Made by a program: the position numbers and the translations under genes | Notes under the pieces: generated by a model | The model's input: only the letters and a program-made list of their open reading frames with translations | Databases searched by the model: none | Told to the model about the DNA's origin: nothing | Source: Symbiodinium natans | Lineage: Eukaryota > Sar > Dinophyceae > Suessiales > Symbiodiniaceae | Length of the DNA stretch: 17,500 bases | Assembly: GCA_905221605.1 (NCBI GenBank) | Contig: CAJNDS010000447.1 | Location: 205,001-222,500 of the forward strand | Direction of reading: 5' to 3' | Shown here: positions 6,971 to 13,049 of the stretch, piece by piece | How positions within the stretch are numbered: the first letter of the stretch is position 1 | Layout of the letters: every line of letters begins with the position of its first letter

Positions 6971-7082
6971 AAGACATACATACAAACACTCCAGAGCCCC
7001 GCTAGATGTCCTACACCAGAGAGACCGCAAGACTCACGCGTTCAAGCAGCCACCCTGCGAAGGACTCCAGGTGTCTCGCCAG
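6971..7082 (+). CDS. Candidate exon with good borders
   Basis: The pyrimidine-rich acceptor CTTCCGTTTCCCTAG ends at 6970. The next 112 bases are open and end in CCAG before GTGGGA (donor at 7083), and an alternative CAG/GTGTCT donor lies at 7071. The peptide includes KTYIQTLQSPARCPTPERPQ. The intron that would follow begins a few bases before the telomeric array at 7090. Open length, acceptor and donor agree here better than in most islands. No family is recognised. Confidence 0.3.
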
Positions 7083-7089
7083 GTGGGAG

Positions 7090-7235
7090 GCTTTAGGGTT
7101 TAGGGTTTAGGGTTTAGAGTTTAGGGTTTAGGGGTTAGAGGCTTTAGGGTTTAAAGGGTCTAGGGTTAGGGTTTAGGGTTTAGGGCTTAGGGGTTAGGGG
7201 CTTTAGGGTTTAAAGGGTCTAGGTCCAGGGTTTCG
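7090..7235. repeat. TTTAGGG array with 34-bp duplicated block
   Basis: A telomeric tract in which a 34-bp compound segment (GGGGTTAGAGGCTTTAGGG then TTTAAAGGGTCTAGG) occurs at 7131-7164 and again at 7190-7223 with one mismatch, a spacing of 59 bp. This is a segmental duplication inside the array. Confidence 0.9.
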
Positions 7236-7345
7236 GGTGGTACGGGTTCGGGGCTTATGCGACTGAGTTGCTGGGGCTGGAGTGGAAGCAAAGGGAACCC
7301 AGAAGCGGTCATCATAATTTAGAACAGGGTTTAGGGTTTAGGGTT
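7223..7345 (+). CDS. Open island frame
   Basis: The plus strand is open for 41 codons from after TAG 7220-7222 to TAG 7346-7348 in the next array. The unique part includes YGFGAYATELLGLEWKQREP. A donor could be GTTTAG at 7329, the start of the array. Nothing identifies the protein. Confidence 0.22.
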
Positions 7346-7587
7346 TAGGGTTTAGGGTTTAGGGTTTAGGGTTTAGGGTTTAGGGTTTAGGGTTTAGGGT
7401 TTAGGGTTTAGGGTTTAGGTTAGGGTTTAGGGTTTAGGGTTTAGGGTTTAGGGTTTAGGGTTTAGGGTTTAGGGTTTAGGGTTTAGGGTTTAGGGTTTAG
7501 GGTTTAGGGTTTAGGGTTTAGGGTTTAGGGTTTAGGGTTTAGGGTTTAGGGTTTAGGGTTAGGGTTTAGGGTTTAGGGTTTAGGGCC
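7327..7587. repeat. Longest TTTAGGG array, about 37 copies
   Basis: About 260 bp of almost perfect TTTAGGG. The only blemishes are two one-base deletions that give TTAGGG hexamers (near 7420 and 7559). It is the cleanest and longest tract of the window. Confidence 0.98.
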
Positions 7588-7683
7588 AAGTACTTGAAGG
7601 TTCCAGGGTAGTAGCGAGTACCTGAATGGGGCTGTGAAGAAAGGTCAACTGCATGTCTAGCGCAATTGATGGGCTTGGGGGTC
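7588..7683 (+). other. Island with short frames on both strands
   Basis: The plus strand offers SSEYLNGAVKKGQLHV followed by TAG, a possible terminal exon. The minus strand offers a strong acceptor TTTCTTCACAG and the peptide PHSGTRYYPGTFKYLAL. The two readings conflict. 7593-7612 faintly resembles a MITE end (TACTTGAAGGTTC). Confidence 0.2.
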
Positions 7684-7777
7684 CCTAACCCCTAAACCCT
7701 AAACCCTAAACCCTAAACCCTAAACCCTAAACCCTAAACCCTAAACCCTAAACCCTAAACCCTAAACCCTAAACCCT
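7684..7777. repeat. CCCTAAA array
   Basis: About 13 near-perfect C-strand heptamers, opposite in orientation to the 260-bp array 100 bp upstream. Confidence 0.97.
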
Positions 7778-7785
7778 TCCCACAG

Positions 7786-7874
7786 CAAAGCCAGCTCTAC
7801 CCAATGGAGCGCTCCGGCATTGGCTGCCCTGCGTCCGCCATTGCTGAGCCGCCCCTGACACGACGGCTGCTTGG
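7786..7874 (+). CDS. Candidate exon bounded by AG and GTAGGG
   Basis: The last CCCTAAA runs into CTTCCCACAG (ends 7785). The next 89 bases are open in one plus frame and finish at GTAGGG, which is itself the start of the following telomeric array. The peptide includes QSQLYPMERSGIGCPASAIA. A minus-strand mini-exon (CAG acceptor, peptide GRLSNGGRRAANAGALHW) overlaps. No family is recognised. Confidence 0.27.
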
Positions 7875-7875
7875 G

Positions 7876-8093
7876 TAGGGTTTAGGGTTTAGGGTTTAGG
7901 GTTTAGGGTTTAGGGCTTGGGGTTTAGGGTTTAGGGTTTAGGGTTTAGGGTTTAGGGTTTCGGGTTTAGGGTTTAGGGCTTAGGGTTTAGGGTTTAGGGT
8001 TTAGGGTTTCGGGTTTAGGGTTTAGGGCTTAGGGTTTAGGGTTTAGGGTTTGGGGTTTAGGGTTTAGGGTTTAGGATTTAGGGTCTAGGGTGT
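7876..8093. repeat. TTTAGGG array with 49-bp higher-order unit
   Basis: Seven heptamers form a larger unit. TTTCGGG variants at 7961 and 8010 and CTTAGGG variants at 7979 and 8028 are each exactly 49 bp apart, so a block of seven heptamers was copied as a whole. Confidence 0.93.
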
Positions 8094-8352
8094 GTCGTAT
8101 GCTCCGCGCACACCACGCGGGGCGCGTGTTGTGCCGTGCGCGCCAAGGTTCACGTTCCCTCCCAACCCGCCCACCCATCCTATGACCTTGGTCGGGCTTG
8201 GGGCTTCACACATCTGTTGCCGGCGACGCTCTCAAATAGTTGCTTGAACCCCATCCCGGATTTATTTTGCGGATGGAGCTGTGTGCTTTGGGATTTGGAG
8301 GGACTTCCTGGAAAGCCCCAAACCAGGGATTTTTAAGGTTCCGGTAAACTAA
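8094..8352 (+). CDS. Open island frame; conflicting strand
   Basis: The plus strand is open from the array edge to TAA 8334-8336, more than 70 codons, including HVPSQPAHPSYDLGRAWGFT. The minus strand offers an ATG frame including MGFKQLFESVAGNRCVKPQA that ends at an AAG/GTCATA donor. A 6-bp inverted repeat TTCCGG/CCGGAA lies at 8339-8360. Neither frame is recognised. Confidence 0.2.
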
Positions 8353-8556
8353 ATCCGGAATTCTAAACCCTCCAAGAAGGTCCTAGAAAAGGGGGGGGGG
8401 GGGGGGGAATTAAGGGGGTTCAGGTTCGAAATGATCCCAGACATCAGTCTGAGAGAGATCCTCCAAAAGCGGCCAGGAGAGGGGGGGGAGGGGTTCCTCA
8501 GGGGCATCCAAGGGCAGTTTTTACGAACAAGCCAGTTTTTGTTTAGGGATGTCTAG
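8353..8556 (+). CDS. Open island frame spanning a G17 run
   Basis: The plus strand is open for 67 codons from after TAA 8350-8352 to TAG 8554-8556. A G17 run (8391-8407) encodes five glycines. It is followed by FEMIPDISLREILQKRPGEG and a hydrophobic/glutamine-rich end, FLRTSQFLFRDV. The downstream sequence reads like a folded segment, but a homopolymer of 17 in the frame makes continuity unreliable, since a one-base length error would break it. Function unknown. Confidence 0.25.
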   Translation: MRNSKPSKKVLEKGGGGGELRGFRFEMIPDISLREILQKRPGEGGEGFLRGIQGQFLRTSQFLFRDV

Positions 8557-8681
8557 GGGGACCGGGGGCGGGAAGGAAGGGGTGAAGAAGAGGACAAGCT
8601 CAGGGGTTTGGGTTCAGAGTTTAGGACACCAACCCTAAACCTCTCAACGACACCTTCATCCCCGAATCCCCGAACTATTAA

Positions 8682-8834
8682 ACCCCAGCCCTCAGTGGCC
8701 GAGACGGCCTCTGTTCACAAGCGCCCGGACACACTGAGAAAATAAGACCCGGCTTGACAAGAGCAGCTGCGGTGGAGTACAGGAGGTCAAGCTTCAGGCC
8801 CAGCAGGCCTACACCACAAACAGTAAACCCCTAA
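8682..8834 (+). CDS. Open island frame
   Basis: The plus strand is open for 50 codons (TAA 8679-8681 to TAA 8832-8834, the latter from the array). It includes LTRAAAVEYRRSSFRPSRPT. A second plus frame is also protein-like (VAETASVHKRPDTLRK then TAA), so the correct frame is uncertain. Between 8557 and 8681 I see only decayed telomeric fragments. Confidence 0.18.
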   Translation, partial: TPALSGRDGLCSQAPGHTEKIRPGLTRAAAVEYRRSSFRPSRPTPQTVNP

Positions 8835-8912
8835 ACCCCTAAACCCCTAAACCCTAAACCCTAAACCCTAAACCCTAAACCCCTAAACCCCTAAACCCTA
8901 AACCCTGAACTC
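8823..8912. repeat. CCCCTAAA octamers and CCCTAAA heptamers
   Basis: C-strand tract that starts and ends with the octamer CCCCTAAA and has heptamers in the middle. It is the mirror of the octamer array at 979-1217. Confidence 0.95.
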
Positions 8913-8915
8913 TAG

Positions 8916-9197
8916 ACACACCCCAAGGTCTTGGGGCGAAGGGCCTCAGAGCCCGGGCCCCTCAACCCCACCAAACTCCCGAAAACCCGCAAGCTCGAAG
9001 CCCTGAAGCCTCAACGCCTTACAATCCTACAATCCTATATTTTGGGGTTTAGGGTTTGGGGTTTAGGGTTTAGGGTTTAGGCTTTAGCCACGGGGGGGTG
9101 GGGCGTGGCTGCAAAAGCAAGCTTTCACCTTGTGCTGAGACTACGCAAGGCTTTGGGGGGGAGCAGAGTCTCTCAGGGCTTACAAGACCATGAACCG
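8916..9197 (+). CDS. Two in-frame open blocks split by one TAG
   Basis: In a single plus frame the sequence is open from after TAG 8913-8915 to TAA 9198-9200, except for one TAG at 9078-9080 that lies in a short telomeric tract. The first block (54 codons) includes LPKTRKLEALKPQRLTILQS. The second (39 codons) includes GVAAKASFHLVLRLRKALGG. Keeping the frame across a 39-bp telomeric tract is interesting, though a one-in-three coincidence. If coding, the tract would have to be spliced out or be a recent insertion. No family is recognised. Confidence 0.22.
9042..9080. repeat. Short TTTGGGG/TTTAGGG tract
   Basis: Five to six G-strand heptamers lie between the two open blocks of 8916-9197. Confidence 0.93.
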
Positions 9198-9346
9198 TAA
9201 ACCCCAAACCCTAAACCTAATGCCTAATCCCTTATCCCTAAACCCTAAACCCTAAACCCTAAACCCTAAACCCTGAACCCTGAACCCTGAACCCTAAACC
9301 CTAAACCCCAGCCCTAAACCCGAAACCCTAAACCCTGAAACCGTGC
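9196..9346. repeat. CCCTAAA array with CCCTGAA cluster
   Basis: C-strand tract with three consecutive CCCTGAA variants at about 9267-9287, an example of a locally spread variant. It ends near a CCTAGG-AGG-CCTAGG direct repeat (9346-9360). Confidence 0.95.
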
Positions 9347-9449
9347 CTAGGAGGCCTAGGAAATCATCCTCAACTCCTGCACTGGGTGCCCATGCGCATC
9401 CTCCTCCAGTCTGCCTCGGTTGCTGTATGTCCGCTCAGCCTAAGCCTGA
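9347..9449. other. Island, no supported gene
   Basis: It contains a pyrimidine-rich stretch (CATCCTCCTCCAG) and short plus frames that end at the next array. Nothing is distinctive. Confidence 0.4.
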
Positions 9450-9860
9450 TTTAGGGTTTCGGGTTTAGGGTTTAGGGTTTAGGGTTTAGGGCTTAGGGTT
9501 TAGGGTTTGTGGTGTAGGGCTAAGGGTTTCGGGTTAAGGGTTTGGGAGGCTTAGGCGATCAGAGGTCTTCAGACTTTGCGGCGTAGAGGCTTAAAGCTTT
9601 GGAGATGAGAGGCTCAGCGGCTCCTGAAGCTTCAAGACTTAAACCCACCTCAGCCCTAAACCCTACACCCTAAACCCTAAACCCAAAGCCCTACAACTCG
9701 AACTAGGGTTTAGGGTTTAGGGTTTAGGGTCTAGGGTTTAGGGTTTAGGGTTTAGGGTTTAGGGTTTAGGGTTTAGGGTTTAGGGTTTAGGGTTTAAGGG
9801 TTTAAGGGTTTAAGGGTTTAAGGGTTTAAGGGTTTAGGGTTTAGGGTTTAGGGCTTAAGG
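9450..9860. repeat. Opposed telomeric tracts around a small island
   Basis: TTTAGGG runs at 9450-9545. After an island, CCCTAAA at 9650-9700 is followed, only about a dozen bases on, by TTTAGGG at 9703-9860. The latter contains five perfect TTTAAGGG octamers (9793-9832). The island at 9546-9649 includes the open peptide RLKALEMRGSAAPEASRLKP on plus but has no splice support. Confidence 0.93.
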
Positions 9861-9900
9861 GTTTAGTGCTTCGGGTTTGGGCTTCGGGCCTTGCTTGCAG

Positions 9901-9940
9901 ACAGGCTTGTGGAAGGTTCGCAGGCAGCTAGAAGTCGAAT
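9901..9940 (+). CDS. Candidate mini-exon
   Basis: Acceptor CTTCGGGCCTTGCTTGCAG ends at 9900. Forty open bases encode TGLWKVRRQLEVE and end before GTAGTA. If unspliced, the frame ends in the next array. The border signals are reasonable, but the size is too small for confidence. Confidence 0.2.
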
Positions 9941-9952
9941 GTAGTAGAAATG

Positions 9953-10018
9953 CTAAACCCTCAAAACCCTAAACCCTAAACCTTAAACCTTAAACCCTAA
10001 ACCCTAAACCCCAACCCC
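9953..10018. repeat. CCCTAAA array
   Basis: C-strand heptamers with CCTTAAA variants. Confidence 0.95.
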
Positions 10019-10082
10019 CGGACCGGCTGGAAAAAACTGGGGCCCAAGCGCAAGGCTTTCATGACCTTGGGCAAAGCATACT

Positions 10083-10135
10083 AGATCATATAATGTCATA
10101 TCATACCTTATATATATATATATATTCAAACTGTC
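10083..10135. repeat. AT-rich TCATATAA/TA-repeat segment
   Basis: AT-only and near-AT sequence with ATCATAT motifs and about nine TA dinucleotides. It shares the ATATCATA-type motif with 10546-10735 and stands out from the GC-rich surroundings. Confidence 0.8.
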
Positions 10136-10240
10136 GTATATTGCTGGACGCGCTTTAGCGGCGCCCTGCTCGAAGTCAAGTTCGGTCCGATTCAGGGCCG
10201 CGTGGCTGTTTGGGGGGTGACGTGTGGGTTTAGGGTTTAG
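10094..10240 (+). CDS. Open frame leaving the AT-rich segment
   Basis: The plus strand is open for 48 codons (TAA 10091-10093 to TAG 10238-10240 in the next array). After a Tyr/Ile repeat from the TA run it reads TRFSGALLEVKFGPIQGRVA and then VWGVTCG, with GC-rich third positions. A second plus frame upstream (about 10029-10153) also looks protein-like (RLEKTGAQAQGFHDLGQSIL). Unrecognised. Confidence 0.25.
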   Translation, partial: CHIIPYIYIYIQTVVYCWTRFSGALLEVKFGPIQGRVAVWGVTCGFRV

Positions 10241-10314
10241 GGTTTAGGGCTTAGGGTTTAGAGTTCGGGGTCAGGGTTTAGGGTTTAGGGTTTAGGTTTA
10301 GGGTTTAGGGTGAC
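10227..10314. repeat. TTTAGGG array
   Basis: G-strand heptamers with a few variants and one TTAGGG-like slip. Confidence 0.94.
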
Positions 10315-10363
10315 TATTTGGGGTCCAGAGTGGGGTCTGCAATCTTGTCAAATGGTGTCGTAA

Positions 10364-10561
10364 GAAAATTTCGTGCGGCACGTCTTTGTTTACAATTGCC
10401 GGGCCTCGCTGTCCCCTTGGAAGTCATATCAGCTCCTATTTGAACATGATTTTTCAGCCCGTGGACCGTTCAAAGAGAACAAAAACCAGCTTCGACTGTT
10501 GGGGGGGGGGGGGGTGAGCAGGTACAACTCTCACTCACGCAACATTTCATATCGCATATGA
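10364..10561 (+). CDS. Open frame in a telomere-free stretch
   Basis: The plus strand is open for 65 codons (after TAA 10361-10363 to TGA 10559-10561), entirely in non-telomeric sequence. It includes SPWKSYQLLFEHDFSARGPF and KENKNQLRLL, then a G14 run (10501-10514) that encodes glycines. A GTG at 10373 is the first possible start; no upstream ATG exists, so it would be an exon. The G14 run makes frame continuity after it uncertain. No family recognised. Confidence 0.28.
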   Translation, partial: ENFVRHVFVYNCRASLSPWKSYQLLFEHDFSARGPFKENKNQLRLLGGGGVSRYNSHSRNISYRI

Positions 10562-10735
10562 TGTCACATAAGAAATAGCGTATAAAAAACCATCTTATAA
10601 AATCGTGCAATATCACAAAATATCAGATGATATCATATAGCATAACATAATATCATATAACATCATATATACTAAGATATAATACTATATAAAACATCGT
10701 ATATGATGGAAGAACGAAACCTAATCTATACCGAA
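10546..10735. repeat. AT-rich degenerate ATATCATA repeat block
   Basis: About 190 bp of AT-rich sequence built from loosely repeated ATATCATATA, CATAAC and ATATGATG pieces on both strands. It resembles 10083-10135. It could be a decayed microsatellite, a matrix-attachment-like region, or flanking DNA of the open frame at 10741. A TATAAAA lies at 10689-10695. Confidence 0.75.
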
Positions 10736-10740
10736 AGATA

Positions 10741-11004
10741 ATGCTACATATCTACACACATAAAATGCAACATACTAGTTCAGTATACCTTCGAAAGGAC
10801 CTATACAGTATGGTTCAGGGCTACTTAGACTTTAGCGAACTCACGTGCGCAATTGAGCACGCCAAAGCCCTAGAGGGGGAAGGGGGGGAAAGGGGGAAGG
10901 GGGAGAGGGAAGGGGGAGAGGGAAGGGGGAGAGGGAACGGGGATAGGGAACGGGGGGAGGGGGAGGGGGGGGGGGGTCCCTTGACCCTAAACCCTAAACT
11001 CTAA
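10741..11004 (+). CDS. ATG-initiated small ORF, unknown protein
   Basis: An ATG at 10741 opens 87 codons. The first 47 or so codons are ordinary protein-like sequence, including LRKDLYSMVQGYLDFSELTC and AIEHAKALEG. The rest is a Gly/Glu/Arg tail produced by a purine-rich GGGGAGAGGGAA repeat, and the frame closes in a telomeric tract (LTLNPKL). AT-rich DNA with a TATAAAA lies about 45 bases upstream. It is one of few frames that start with ATG and do not need splicing. The low-complexity tail may not be translated or may be a length artefact. Unrecognised. Confidence 0.3.
   Translation: MLHIYTHKMQHTSSVYLRKDLYSMVQGYLDFSELTCAIEHAKALEGEGGERGKGEREGGEGRGRGNGDRERGEGEGGGGPLTLNPKL
10871..10976. repeat. 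Purine-rich GGGGAGAGGGAA repeat ending in G12
   Basis: A nearly uninterrupted purine strand of G/A blocks, with tandem GGGGGAGAGGGAA-like units and a final G12 (10965-10976). It is capable of forming triplex or G-quadruplex structures. Confidence 0.9.
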
Positions 11005-11155
11005 ACAACAAATCTAAACCCTCAGCCCTAAACCACCCTGAACCCCTTAAGGGGCCCTAAACCCTATATAAACTCTAAGCAACAAAATTTAAACCCTAAG
11101 CCCTAAAATACCCTACACCCCAAACCCTAAACCCCAAACCCCAAACCCTAAACTC
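10984..11155. repeat. Decayed CCCTAAA tract, diverged tandem duplication
   Basis: Two diverged copies of a segment of about 65-70 bp (10986-11042 and 11058-11122) share CTAAACCCT, AACTCTAA, CAACAAA, TAAACCCT and AGCCCTAAA in the same order. A perfect 12-bp palindrome CCCCTTAAGGGG lies between them at 11043-11054. Confidence 0.8.
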
Positions 11156-11288
11156 CTCAAGGGAGCGAAGGGGGGGGGGGGGGGGATCCCTAAACCCTAA
11201 ACTCCTTAAGGGTTGGGTTTGTTGCCGGGCGGCCAGAGCCGACGGATTCCGGCAGCGGTGTAGATCCGACCCCTGCAGCCCAGGAATG
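11156..11288. other. Island with G16 run, no supported gene
   Basis: It contains G16 (11170-11185), a partial CCCTAAA pair and about 80 bp of unique sequence open in more than one plus frame. None is preferred. Confidence 0.4.
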
Positions 11289-11535
11289 TTTACGGTTTGG
11301 GGGTTGAGGGTTAGGATTTAGGGTTTAGGGTTTAGGGTTTACGGTTTGGGGTTGAGGGTTTAGGATTTAGGGTTTAGGGTTTAGGGTTTATGGTTTGGGG
11401 TTTAGGGTTTAGGGCTTTGGGTTTTGGGTTTAGGGTTTAGGGCTTAGGGCTTAGGGCTTTGGGTTTAGGGTTTAGTGATTAGGGGTTAGGGCTTTTAGGG
11501 TTTCGGGCTCAGGGTTTAAAACTTTAGGGTTTAAT
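11289..11535. repeat. TTTAGGG array with three-copy 49-bp unit
   Basis: TTTACGG/TTTATGG variants start at 11289, 11338 and 11387, exactly 49 bp apart. Each is followed by TTTGGGG, TTGAGGG, ATTTAGGG and TTTAGGG variants in the same order. This is a higher-order repeat of seven heptamers present two full times plus a third start. Decayed heptamers continue to 11535. Confidence 0.93.
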
Positions 11536-11557
11536 TGGTTTTCTGAACTCTGCACAG

Positions 11558-11629
11558 GAAAGTCCTCCCCTTCTGCTTCGGATACCCACAAGGGGACGGA
11601 AGCCCACAGAACAAAAAATGGCCCCAAGC
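11558..11629 (+). CDS. Candidate 24-codon exon with acceptor and GTAAAT donor
   Basis: Acceptor TTTTCTGAACTCTGCACAG ends at 11557. Exactly 24 codons follow, including LLLRIPTRGRKPTEQKMAPS, before GTAAAT. If unspliced the frame stops at TGA 11669-11671. Both borders are good, and the segment lies in a telomere-free island of 160 bp. It is one of the best exon candidates by splice signals, but unrecognised. Confidence 0.3.
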
Positions 11630-11692
11630 GTAAATCATGAAAACCTGAACCCCAAAGGCCCTAAATCCTGAGCTCCAGTTACTCAACCCTGC

Positions 11693-11735
11693 AGGCACCC
11701 TAAACCCTAAACCCTAAACCCTAAACCCCAAAATC
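11693..11735. repeat. Short CCCTAAA tract
   Basis: Five C-strand heptamers. Confidence 0.92.
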
Positions 11736-11826
11736 CTATATTGGGCTAGAGGCTGACTGCACCTAAACCCTCACGAAAGGCGGGACTGTGAGACCCTGGC
11801 GCCCGTTGGCGAATCTACGGGCCTGA

Positions 11827-12150
11827 CCCTGAGACCCTGAGACCCTGAGACCCTGAAACCCCGAAACCCTGAAACCCCGAGACCCTGAGACCCTGAGACC
11901 CTGTGACCCGGAAGACCCCTCAACCCAAACCCTAAACCCTAAAACCCCTACACCCTAAACCCTAAAACCCAAACCCTACACCCCCCGCTAGACCCTCGAC
12001 ATGCGGGTTTACGAAAGTAGGGAACCTTAAGCCCTAAACCTTGAACCCTAATTAAACCCGAAGCCCTAAAACCCTAAGCCCTAAACCCTGAAAATTGGAA
12101 ACCCTGAAGCACTGAAACCCTGAAACCCTGAGACCCTGAGAACCTGAAAC
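11827..12150. repeat. CCCTGAGA octamer array and decayed CCCTAAA
   Basis: 11827-11906 is ten tandem octamers (CCCTGAGA, with CCCTGAAA and CCCCGAAA forms). Decayed C-strand telomeric sequence follows to 12150, where CCCTGAGA/CCCTGAAA reappears at 12110-12140. The octamer is a one-base expansion plus G substitutions of CCCTAAA that spread locally. Confidence 0.9.
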
Positions 12151-12429
12151 CCAGGGCAGGCTTGCCTCGAGCGCCTCATGCGCCCAGCGCGGCGGCGCAC
12201 GACGCAAGGCTGAGGCACAGGCCTGCTGGAAATTGGAGTTCAGGGGGGTTTAGGGCTTAGAGGTTTAGGGTCTCGGGTTTCGGGTTCAGGGGTTCAGGCT
12301 TTCGGGTTTAGGGTTGAGCGACTTGCGCGTTGGAATGGAGGACTTAAGAGTACATCTGAGACTCTAGGAACTCCTCCAGAGGGTTGCAGCTCCCTTTCTC
12401 TTGTTGCCAAGCCCCTAAACCGGCCCTAA
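12151..12429 (+). CDS. Open frame reading across a decayed telomeric tract
   Basis: The plus strand is open for 71 codons from after TGA 12211-12213 to TAA 12427-12429. It passes through a variant tract (12241-12320) whose mutations removed the stops, then reads RLARWNGGLKSTSETLGTPP into SSLSLVAKPLNRP. In 12151-12210 the same frame reads QACLERLMRPARRRTTQG. Another plus frame upstream is also plausible (SCAQRGGARRKAEAQACWKL, ending at TAG 12252). It shows that decayed arrays, unlike perfect ones, can be traversed. Unrecognised. Confidence 0.2.
12241..12320. repeat. Decayed TTTAGGG tract
   Basis: G-strand tract with TTTCGGG and TTCAGGGG variants, embedded in an open plus frame. Confidence 0.8.
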
Positions 12430-12735
12430 ACTCCAAACCCCAAGCCCTAAGCCCTAAGCCCTAAGCCATAAACCCTAAGCCCTAAACCCCAAACCCTAAA
12501 CCCCAAACCCTAAACCCTAAACCCTGAAGCCTAAACCCCAAGTGCTTGTCCCGCCTCGTCCAGCTTAGCGGCCTCGAAATGGGAGTTTGGAGGGTTTTGG
12601 GGGGCCCTAAACCCTGAACCCTAAACCCTAAACCCTAAACCCTAAACCCTAAATCCGAGTTGTGGGGCTTAGGGTTTTAGGAGGGAGTTGTGGGGCTTGG
12701 TTTGGTTTTGGGATTGGGTTTGGGGTTTGGGGCAA
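12410..12735. repeat. CCCTAAA tracts meeting a TTTGGGG tract
   Basis: C-strand tracts lie at 12410-12543 and 12604-12656. Only a few bases later a G-strand tract (12660-12735, GCTTAGGG, TTTGGGG) begins. The small island 12544-12603 contains the open peptide KCLSRLVQLSGLEMGVWRVL but no splice evidence. Confidence 0.9.
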
Positions 12736-13049
12736 GGGCCAACTATTCTGGTTCTTGTTGAAAAACTTTCTCAAGCTAAGTTATCATATCAGGAGTTCAG
12801 GGCAAGCAACGCAATATCCTTTCGAAATAGTACCTTAACTTAAGTTTCTTAACAAGACCCTGTATTGAATTGGAATGGGCAATGCGGGCAATTTGTATTC
12901 GTATTGTCGTACAGGGATTCTAAGGGGATAGTCTTGGCACTCATGCAGGCTCCTGTGATAAGGGTATTCTGGGTTGGGCTTGAGCAGGTGCCTTTACTAC
13001 TCTTCGTTGGCCTTTAGGGCTTAGTTCTTGGGGCATGCCAGCATACCCA
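12736..13049. other. 310-bp telomere-free island, no firm gene
   Basis: Lower-GC unique sequence. Several plus frames are open over 30 codons, for example one including FWFLLKNFLKLSYHIRSSGQ that stops near 12838. None has good paired splice signals. An 8-base CTTAACTTAAG self-complementary segment lies at about 12834-12844. Confidence 0.4.

Noticed and set aside
7590-7612. Possible solo MITE end (TACTTGAAGGTTCCAGGGTA)
   Set aside because: Similarity to TACTTGGAGGTTCATGGTA needs several mismatches and a gap, and there is no second arm.
7587-7650. Histone H3-like RYYPGT peptide on the minus strand (about 7588-7650)
   Set aside because: The resemblance is limited to a few residues and the following sequence does not match histone H3. 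Treated as chance.
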